A stretch of 6,254 nt of DNA. It comes from Actinomycetes bacterium. GTDB taxonomy: Bacteria > Actinomycetota > Acidimicrobiia > Acidimicrobiales > Bog-793. Shown piece by piece: positions 1-4,281 of the stretch (position 1 is the first letter of the stretch; every line of letters begins with the position of its first letter). Where the stretch lies: assembly GCA_021823365.1 (NCBI GenBank), contig JAKAOD010000196.1:1-6254 (forward strand), read 5' to 3'. A model generated the notes under the pieces. The model had not been told where the DNA came from and made no database searches. It saw only the letters and a program-made list of their open reading frames with translations. The position numbers and the translations under genes are program-made.

Positions 1-19
1 GACGAGGTCAGACCTCGTC
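1..19. repeat. Perfect 19-base palindrome at the window edge
   Basis: Bases 1-9 (GACGAGGTC) are the exact reverse complement of bases 11-19 (GACCTCGTC), around a single central base at 10. Read on the minus strand, the rel codons GAC GAG GTC are followed by T and then the mirrored arm, and the T plus the first two mirrored bases form the TGA stop. A fold-back at a sequence end is a common assembly or amplification artefact, which I consider the likelier explanation. A genuine terminator-like hairpin is the alternative, but no T-tract can be seen because the window ends here. Confidence 0.85.
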
Positions 20-1303
20 CTGCTCGAGGTCGAGCTTCAGGTTCTCGAGAAACTCGATCGGATCCGGGGTATCGCGCTCCCAGTCCACGATCCGCTGGAG
101 CCATTGCATGTCCTCGGTCGAGTGGCTCCCGCCGCCATGACCGACACGCTCCTTGTAGTCCCAGTGCGCGGCGATGCCGTACTCGGCGCGCCGGTGCATC
201 TCCTGGGTTCTTATCTGGATCTCGAGGGGCTTGCCCCGGGGGCCGACGACCGTGGTGTGCAGGGACTGGTAGAGGTTGAACTTCGGCGAGTTGATGTAGT
301 CCTTGAAGCGACCCTGGACGGGCGGCCAGAGCGCGTGCACGGAGCCGAGCGCCGCCCAGCAGTCCTTCTCGGTGTCGAGGATGATGCGGATGGCGACGAG
401 GTCGTAGATCTCGTCGAACTCCTTGCCGCGCAGCACCATCTTCTCGTAGATGCTCCAGAGGTGCTTCGGCCGGCCCGTGACCTGCGCGTCGACGCCGAGC
501 GCGGCGAGCCGGCCCCGCAGCACGTCGACCACCTGGGCGAGCTCGGTCTCCCTTCTCGGCGCGCGCGTCGCGACCATCTGCGCGATCTCGGCGTAGCGCT
601 TGGGGTGCAGCGCTCGGAAGGAGAGGTCCTCGAGCTGCCACTTGATCTCCTGGATCCCGAGGCGGTGCGCGAGCGGCGAGTAGATGTCGAGGGTCTGCTG
701 GGCGGTGCGCCGCTGCTTCCACTCGGGCACCGCGTCGAGCGTGCGCATGTTGTGCAGCCGGTCGGCGAGCTTGATGACGAGCACCCGCCAGTCCTTCGCC
801 ATTGCGACGAGCATCTTGCGGACCGTCGCGGCCTGCTGCGCCTCCCGGGAGGAGAAGTGGAGGCGGTCGAGCTTGGTGACCCCGTCGACGATCGCCGCGA
901 CCGTCGACCCGAACGACGACTCGATCTTCCCGAGGCCGACGGCCGTGTCCTCGACGACGTCGTGCAGCAGGGCCGCCGCGACGCTCGTCGCGTCGAGGCC
1001 GAGCTCGGCGACGATCCCCGCCACGGCCACGCAGTGGGTGACGTACGGCTCACCCGAGAGCCGGCGCTGGCCCTCGTGCGCCTGCGCCGCAAGCGCGTAG
1101 GCATCCTTGACGATCGCGACGTCCTCGCCACGATGATGCGCTTCGAGCGTCTCTAGAAGCGCGTCGAGGCTGGAGCTCTCCTCCTTCTCTGCCGGCCTCT
1201 CTCCCGGCTCGGCGCCGAGGGTGCCGGTCTGGCCGGCGCCCGAGGCCGCGGCCCGACGGCGTGGCGGGGATCCGCCGGCGGTCAGGGGATCGGCGACAGC
1301 CAT
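8..1303 (-). CDS. rel: Bifunctional (p)ppGpp synthetase/hydrolase (Rel/SpoT family), C-terminal half missing
   Basis: Cytoplasmic stringent-response enzyme that makes (p)ppGpp from ATP plus GTP/GDP and hydrolyses it. The visible 431 residues start with a ~45-residue disordered Ala/Gly/Pro/Glu leader. The HD hydrolase domain follows (~60-210), with H90, HDVVED at 114-119 and the ADRLHNMRTL motif around D181-N185. The synthetase domain (~245-385) has RPKHLWSIYEKM at 278-289, YDLVAIR around D301, RFKD at 332-335, YQSLHTT at 345-351 and LEIQIRT with E361. An RxKD motif, as opposed to the EFDD of E. coli RelA, is typical of bifunctional Rel/SpoT enzymes. Family members usually run over 700 residues, continuing into TGS, helical, zinc-finger and ACT domains. 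Here the frame stops right after LEQDEV, where the family normally continues with F/Y-VFTPKG, at a palindrome on the window edge. I therefore treat it as a partial gene or an assembly break, not a natural short form. The ATG at 1303 is the first plausible start; the open frame further upstream is antisense to other genes. Confidence 0.93.
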   Translation of the reverse strand: MAVADPLTAGGSPPRRRAAASGAGQTGTLGAEPGERPAEKEESSSLDALLETLEAHHRGEDVAIVKDAYALAAQAHEGQRRLSGEPYVTHCVAVAGIVAELGLDATSVAAALLHDVVEDTAVGLGKIESSFGSTVAAIVDGVTKLDRLHFSSREAQQAATVRKMLVAMAKDWRVLVIKLADRLHNMRTLDAVPEWKQRRTAQQTLDIYSPLAHRLGIQEIKWQLEDLSFRALHPKRYAEIAQMVATRAPRRETELAQVVDVLRGRLAALGVDAQVTGRPKHLWSIYEKMVLRGKEFDEIYDLVAIRIILDTEKDCWAALGSVHALWPPVQGRFKDYINSPKFNLYQSLHTTVVGPRGKPLEIQIRTQEMHRRAEYGIAAHWDYKERVGHGGGSHSTEDMQWLQRIVDWERDTPDPIEFLENLKLDLEQDEV

Positions 1304-1308
1304 GCTCC

Positions 1309-1314
1309 AGGGTA
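1309..1314 (-). promoter_or_regulatory. Candidate -10 element (TACCCT) for a leaderless rel transcript
   Basis: On the minus strand TACCCT matches the actinobacterial TANNNT -10 pattern and ends 5 bases before the rel ATG, which would place transcription initiation at or next to the start codon. A GGAG lies between the two but only 1 base from the ATG, too close for a normal Shine-Dalgarno. No good -35 hexamer is seen. It lies in the 72-base divergent gap shared with the next gene. Inferred from pattern only. Confidence 0.4.
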
Positions 1315-1361
1315 TCGCCGCGGGCCGATCTGCCACCGCCAAGGTCGCCGGCCCGGCCGGG

Positions 1362-1367
1362 TAGCCT
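1362..1367 (+). promoter_or_regulatory. Candidate -10 element (TAGCCT) for the small membrane-anchored protein
   Basis: TAGCCT fits TANNNT and lies 8 bases upstream of the ATG at 1376. No Shine-Dalgarno is present between it and the start, so a leaderless or nearly leaderless mRNA is plausible. The -35 region is GC-rich and shows no recognisable hexamer. Confidence 0.4.
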
Positions 1368-1375
1368 TCCGACGG

Positions 1376-1996
1376 ATGAGCGACGCGCCCGTGGACGACG
1401 CGCCGGTCTCGGAGGTGGCGGTGATCCGCGTGCGCCCGCCCTTCGGGCCGGCGCTGGTCGTGATCGCACTCGTTCTTGCCGTCACCGGGGCCGCGGCAGG
1501 GCTCGCGATCGCCGCCGGCGGCCCGCGCGGGGCGGGGGGCGCGTCCGTGGGCCGGCTCCCGGGCGTCACGCTCTCCGCGCGCGCGGCGGCGCCGATCATC
1601 CGCAAGATCGCCCAGGGCGGCGAGCCGCCCGCCGACGTCGCGCGCGCCCTGGTCGTACCGGCCGGCGCCGTCGTCGCGTCGGCGCACCGGCCGGCGCCGG
1701 CCCTCAACCTCTACAGCGCGTCGTTCCGCATCGACGTCCCGGCGCCGGCGAAGGAAGTCACGACCTTCTTCCGGCGCGAGCTCGCCCACGACCATTGGGC
1801 GCTGCTCGCCGAGGACGCGACGCTGGACGGGAAGGGCAGCAAGCTCTTCGCCAAGATCGGCAGCTCCGACGGGTACTACTGGGAGGTCGAGGTGCTCGTC
1901 CGGCCGGTCGCCTCGTCGTTCTCCACCTCGCTCGCCGGCGCGAGCGCGGGCACGAGCGCGTCGGTCTCGCTCGTCGAGCTCGGCGACGCCGACTGA
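1376..1996 (+). CDS. Membrane-anchored protein of unknown function, divergent from rel
   Basis: 206 residues that I do not recognise as a named family. There is a short acidic cytoplasmic N-terminus (~1-20), then one hydrophobic segment at ~24-48 (PALVVIALVLAVTGAAAGLAIAA) that should act as a signal anchor. It is followed by a Gly/Ala-rich linker (~49-65), a helix-like stretch (~66-92) and a C-terminal domain (~95-203). The C-terminal domain looks folded: NLYSASFRIDVPAP (111-124), an amphipathic helix EVTTFFRRELAHDHW (127-141), then strand-like segments LFAKIGSSDGYYWEVEVLV (157-175) and SASVSLVELG (194-203). There are no cysteines, so it is not a lipoprotein. The charge pattern around the anchor suggests the C-terminal domain is outside the membrane. 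The start ATG lacks a Shine-Dalgarno but has a -10-like hexamer 8 bases before it. Its last 121 bases overlap the opposing membrane-protein gene. It is probably a real gene because the overall protein plan is coherent. Confidence 0.75.
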   Translation: MSDAPVDDAPVSEVAVIRVRPPFGPALVVIALVLAVTGAAAGLAIAAGGPRGAGGASVGRLPGVTLSARAAAPIIRKIAQGGEPPADVARALVVPAGAVVASAHRPAPALNLYSASFRIDVPAPAKEVTTFFRRELAHDHWALLAEDATLDGKGSKLFAKIGSSDGYYWEVEVLVRPVASSFSTSLAGASAGTSASVSLVELGDAD

Positions 1997-3321
1997 CCGG
2001 CCAGGTCGGCCAAGGCCGGACCTCCCGGCAGCGCCCATCCGGCGAGGACGCCGCCACCCCGCATGCCGTCGAGGAGCCAGGCCCAGACGACGAGGTCCGC
2101 AGGGTAGATGAGGTAGCCGAAGCGCGTCGCCGGCGCGAGGATCGTCGCGAGCAGCATCGCGAAGGCGACGTAGCGGGCGACCCCTGCCGGCGTGCGCGGG
2201 CGTAGGCGCCCGTAGACGCCGAGGGCGATGCCCGCGCCGACGATGAGGAGCAGCACCGTGACGGCGAGCCGGTGCTGCGGCAGGGCGTGCGTGAGCACCT
2301 CGCCGAGCAGCGGGCTTGCCGCTGGCGACTTCACCTTCGCGAGACCGAGCGGGAAACGGACGACGTTGTCGAAGAACGACGTCGGGTCGAGCCCGACGCC
2401 CAGGCCGAGCACCGGCGCGAGCACGGCGAGGGCGGCGAGCGAGTAGCGCAACGCGGCGGGCCTCCCCTCGCCGTCGCGAAGCGCCGGAGCCATCAACACG
2501 AGCAGGGGCCAAGCCGTGAACTTCAGCGTGCCGGCGGCACCGAGCGCCAGTCCGGCGAGGACGGGTCTTCGCCGCTCCGCCAGCACGAGGCCGAGGAGCA
2601 TCAGGGCAAGCACCGGAAGGTCGTCGCCCCCGGTGACCATCGGCAACGCTCCGGTCGGGAGGGCGACGAGGAACTGCAGGGCACGCCCCCGGCGAGCGAG
2701 GCTGGCGTCGCTCCACAGGAGCGCGACGGCCCCGACGAGCAGCGTGAACCCGGTGAGCGCGACCCGCGCGTCCTTCAGCTCCGCCGGGAGCCTGCGGACG
2801 GCGTTGACGAGGCCGAAGGGCACCATGCCCGGCAGGTAGGGGAAGAAGGAGCTCTTGTCCACCTGGTGGGAGTCGGTCGAGGGGGGGATCCCGACCGTGG
2901 TCGGGTCCAGCAGGTACGGGTCCTGCGCTCTTGCCGCGCGGTCGCCGGCGCGCTCGACAACAGCGACCTCGGGCTGCGCGTGCGCTCCCGGCGCTCCCTC
3001 GGCACGCCAGACGAGCTGGGCGAGCAGCGGGGCGAGGACGGCGCCGCCGATGACGAGCAGGACGACGACGCGGCGCGTCACTGCGACGGCCGAAGGACGC
3101 CGCGCACCGCCGCGCGTGGCCCGCGCCACCACCAGGCACACCGCGGCGGCGGCCGCGTACGCGACGGCCGCCGTCTCTCCCCATCCCTTGTAATCGGCGG
3201 AGACCGACTTCAGCGCGACCCCGCCGGCGAAGGCCGCCGAGGCGAGGTAGATCCACGCGTCCTGCACGAGCGTAGGAAGTGCGGCGGCGCGGCGCCAGAG
3301 AGCGAGCACGGCGCTGCGCAC
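1876..3321 (-). CDS. Polytopic membrane protein, probable GT87/DUF2029-like GT-C glycosyltransferase
   Basis: 481 residues with about ten hydrophobic segments (roughly 22-38, 51-67, 85-105, 189-203, 214-230, 235-248, 254-278, 293-310, 352-370, 382-417). A long loop between the third and fourth segments carries QDPYLLDP (133-140) and KSSFFPYLPGMVPFGL (156-171). The plan of an early loop with acidic and aromatic residues, a later TLKFTAWPLLVL segment (265-276) and a final RFGYLIYPADLVVWAW segment (400-415) resembles the GT87 family. Those enzymes transfer sugars from polyprenyl-phosphate donors on the outer face of the membrane. Substrate cannot be told, and family assignment is by overall resemblance. 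The start is GTG at 3321, with TACGAT 6 bases upstream; a second in-frame GTG four codons in is possible. The last ~60 residues are hydrophilic and Ser/Thr/Glu-rich, and residues ~442-481 are antisense to the neighbouring gene, so the tail may be mere read-through. Confidence 0.8.
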   Translation of the reverse strand: MRSAVLALWRRAAALPTLVQDAWIYLASAAFAGGVALKSVSADYKGWGETAAVAYAAAAAVCLVVARATRGGARRPSAVAVTRRVVVLLVIGGAVLAPLLAQLVWRAEGAPGAHAQPEVAVVERAGDRAARAQDPYLLDPTTVGIPPSTDSHQVDKSSFFPYLPGMVPFGLVNAVRRLPAELKDARVALTGFTLLVGAVALLWSDASLARRGRALQFLVALPTGALPMVTGGDDLPVLALMLLGLVLAERRRPVLAGLALGAAGTLKFTAWPLLVLMAPALRDGEGRPAALRYSLAALAVLAPVLGLGVGLDPTSFFDNVVRFPLGLAKVKSPAASPLLGEVLTHALPQHRLAVTVLLLIVGAGIALGVYGRLRPRTPAGVARYVAFAMLLATILAPATRFGYLIYPADLVVWAWLLDGMRGGGVLAGWALPGGPALADLAGQSASPSSTSETDALVPALAPASEVENDEATGRTSTSTSQ

Positions 3322-3327
3322 TGTCGG

Positions 3328-3333
3328 ATCGTA
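3328..3333 (-). promoter_or_regulatory. Candidate -10 element (TACGAT) for the GT87-like gene
   Basis: TACGAT on the minus strand matches TANNNT and ends exactly 6 bases before the GTG at 3321, the spacing expected if transcription starts at the first base of the start codon. A GAGGG overlaps its upstream side, 12 bases from the GTG, too far for an efficient ribosome site. The region where a -35 would sit overlaps the edge of the 13-bp hairpin and shows no consensus. Confidence 0.45.
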
Positions 3334-3353
3334 CCCTCAGCCGTCACCGCCCG

Positions 3354-3382
3354 GCCGGAGCGCACCGCCGGTGCGCTCCGGC
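3354..3382 (-). terminator. Perfect 13-bp GC-rich hairpin between the peroxiredoxin and GT87-like genes
   Basis: Bases 3354-3366 pair perfectly with 3370-3382 around a GCC loop (3367-3369). It lies about 75 bases past the peroxiredoxin stop and about 20 bases upstream of the putative -10 of the GT87-like gene. No T-tract follows on the minus strand, so it would be a non-canonical terminator of the kind proposed for high-GC actinobacteria. Because it overlaps the -35 area of the next gene, it could equally be a regulator binding site. Confidence 0.5.
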
Positions 3383-3430
3383 GAAGCCGACGACCTGCCG
3401 GCGCCGGCGCCCCGTCGCGGCGAGGTGCGG

Positions 3431-3454
3431 CCCGCCGCCGAAGCCCGCGGCGGG
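3431..3454 (-). terminator. Hairpin immediately after the peroxiredoxin stop codon
   Basis: CCCGCCGC at 3431-3438 pairs perfectly with GCGGCGGG at 3447-3454 across an 8-base loop. The stem begins 2 bases after the peroxiredoxin TGA. The minus-strand loop contains TTCG. There is no T-tract. Together with the hairpin at 3354-3382 it may form a tandem 3' end that separates this gene from the next one on the same strand. Confidence 0.4.
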
Positions 3455-3456
3455 AC

Positions 3457-4092
3457 TCAGCGGTCCGGCTGGGGCGTGTAGCGCAGGTAGGGCTTCACCG
3501 TTCGGAACCCCTTCGGGAAGCGCTCCTTTGCCTCGTCGTCGCCGATAGCGGGGGCGATGATCACGTCCTCGCCCTCGGTCCAGTTGACCGGGGTCGAGAC
3601 GGAGTGCTTCGCCGTCAGCTGGAGCGAGTCGAGGACACGCAGGATCTCCTCGAAGTTCCGACCGGTGCTCGCCGGGTAGGTGATGGTCAGCTTCACCTTC
3701 TTGTCCGGGCCGATGACGAACACCGACCGCACGGTCAGGGTGTCGTTGGCGTTCGGGTGGATCATCCCGTAGAGGTCCGACACCTCGTGGTCGGGGTCGC
3801 CGAGGAGCGGATAGTTGAGCGCGTGGCCGGTCGCGTCTGCGATGTCCCCGGCCCAGCCGCGGTGCGACGCCACGTCGTCGACCGATATCCCGAGCACCTT
3901 GGTGTTGCGCTTGTCGAACTCGGGCTTCAGGCGCGCGACCTCCCCGAGCTCGGTCGTGCAGACCGGGGTGAAGTCCTTCGGATGCGAGAAGAGGATGCCC
4001 CACGAATCGCCGAGGTAGTCGTAGAAGTGGACCGTGCCCTCCGTCGACTCGGCGGTGAAATCGGGGGCCACGTCACCCAGCTGCAGTGCCAT
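3457..4092 (-). CDS. 1-Cys peroxiredoxin, Prx6-type (AhpC/TSA superfamily)
   Basis: Cytoplasmic thiol peroxidase of 211 residues, complete and of normal length for the Prx6 subfamily. The peroxidatic site is HPKDFTPVCTTELG, with P38, T42 and C45 in the PxxxTxxC arrangement and R122 (in TVRSVFVIGPDKK) as the likely active-site arginine. C45 is the only cysteine in the protein, so no resolving cysteine is available in the chain. Reduction must then come from an outside thiol or a partner protein. The thioredoxin-fold core covers ~5-150 and the C-terminal Prx6-type domain ~160-211 (STPVNWTEGEDVIIAP, FPKGF, YLRYTPQPDR). The ATG at 4092 is fixed by a GAGGAG ribosome site 8 bases upstream and by the family's usual MALQLGDVAPDF-like start. 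The frame stays open far upstream, but only as antisense of the next gene. It is divergent from the YfhO-like gene and appears monocistronic, with hairpins after the stop. Confidence 0.96.
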   Translation of the reverse strand: MALQLGDVAPDFTAESTEGTVHFYDYLGDSWGILFSHPKDFTPVCTTELGEVARLKPEFDKRNTKVLGISVDDVASHRGWAGDIADATGHALNYPLLGDPDHEVSDLYGMIHPNANDTLTVRSVFVIGPDKKVKLTITYPASTGRNFEEILRVLDSLQLTAKHSVSTPVNWTEGEDVIIAPAIGDDEAKERFPKGFRTVKPYLRYTPQPDR

Positions 4093-4100
4093 CTGGCGTT

Positions 4101-4106
4101 CTCCTC
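4101..4106 (-). promoter_or_regulatory. Ribosome binding site (GAGGAG) of the peroxiredoxin
   Basis: GAGGAG on the minus strand, 8 bases before the ATG at 4092. It settles the start within a frame that is open for another 2 kb upstream, and it is the only strong Shine-Dalgarno in the window. Confidence 0.85.
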
Positions 4107-4136
4107 TGCTTCTGTGATCGTGCTGTGCTTCGCTGC

Positions 4137-4165
4137 AGCATACCGGGTGCCCGGCAGAAAGTCGA
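4137..4165 (-). promoter_or_regulatory. Sigma-A-like promoter of the peroxiredoxin
   Basis: On the minus strand, TCGACT (4160-4165, four of six matches to TTGACA) is followed after exactly 17 bases by TATGCT (4137-4142, fitting TANNNT). Transcription would start near 4130, giving a leader of about 38 bases that holds the GAGGAG site. The local drop in GC content supports a real promoter. Assigned by eye from consensus. Confidence 0.55.
4143..4154. promoter_or_regulatory. Inverted repeat CCGGG-TG-CCCGG in the promoter spacer
   Basis: Perfect 5-bp arms around two bases, lying between the putative -35 and -10 of the peroxiredoxin promoter and abutting the -10. The position suits a repressor or MerR-like activator site, but in DNA this GC-rich such short repeats also arise by chance. 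Confidence 0.25.
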
Positions 4166-4176
4166 CCTATGAGGTC
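4164..4176. promoter_or_regulatory. Inverted repeat GACCT-ATG-AGGTC overlapping the -35
   Basis: Perfect 5-bp arms around three bases, in a comparatively AT-richer patch, overlapping the last bases of the candidate -35 (4160-4165) and extending upstream of it. It is a plausible operator for a dimeric regulator of the peroxiredoxin gene. The regulator is unknown; I cannot match it confidently to OxyR, Fur or another family. Confidence 0.3.
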
Positions 4177-4183
4177 AGATTTT

Positions 4184-4257
4184 GGCGGCTCCCGGCCGAT
4201 CCCGGCCGGCGCGGTCCGGCGGCGGCGCCCCGGCCGCGCCCGGACCTGCGAGCCGCC
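4184..4257. repeat. Nested inverted repeats upstream of the YfhO-like gene
   Basis: GGCGGCT (4184-4190) pairs with AGCCGCC (4251-4257), and inside it GGTCCGG (4213-4219) pairs with CCGGACC (4240-4246). The segment is almost pure G+C. It lies upstream of the candidate promoter of the YfhO-like gene, so it is unlikely to be in that gene's mRNA. It may simply reflect base composition, or be a structured or protein-binding segment. Confidence 0.25.
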
Positions 4258-4268
4258 GCCCGCGCCGG

Positions 4269-4274
4269 TAGCTT
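4269..4274 (+). promoter_or_regulatory. Candidate -10 element (TAGCTT) for the YfhO-like gene
   Basis: TAGCTT fits TANNNT and ends 7 bases before the ATG at 4282. There is no Shine-Dalgarno in between, which suggests a leaderless mRNA. The surrounding GGTAGCTT resembles the GGTAGCCT placed in the same way before the gene at 1376. Confidence 0.42.
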
Positions 4275-4281
4275 GCCCCAG

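Noticed and set aside
104..1156. 350-codon plus-strand open frame opposite rel
   Set aside because: It is a shadow of the clearly recognisable Rel coding strand, with a composition unlike a folded protein.
1657..1699. Direct repeat ACCGGCCGGCGCCG at 1657-1670 and 1686-1699
   Set aside because: It lies inside a coding region rich in Pro-Ala-Gly codons; GGCCGGCGCC strings recur across the window as a result of base composition.
2228..3193. Several short plus-strand open frames opposite the GT87-like gene
   Set aside because: Each is short, lacks an upstream promoter or ribosome signal, and has Arg/Ser/Pro-rich shadow composition, while the minus strand gives well-formed membrane segments.
1304..3256. 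Open extension of the rel frame upstream of the ATG at 1303
   Set aside because: It crosses the plus-strand gene and lies in another frame of the GT87-like gene; its translation is dominated by Arg, Ala, Gly and Pro as expected for a non-coding frame of GC-rich DNA.
3395..3415. GCCGGCGCCGGCGCC tandem-like run in the spacer after the peroxiredoxin
   Set aside because: Short, and not distinguishable from general GC-rich low complexity in this genome.
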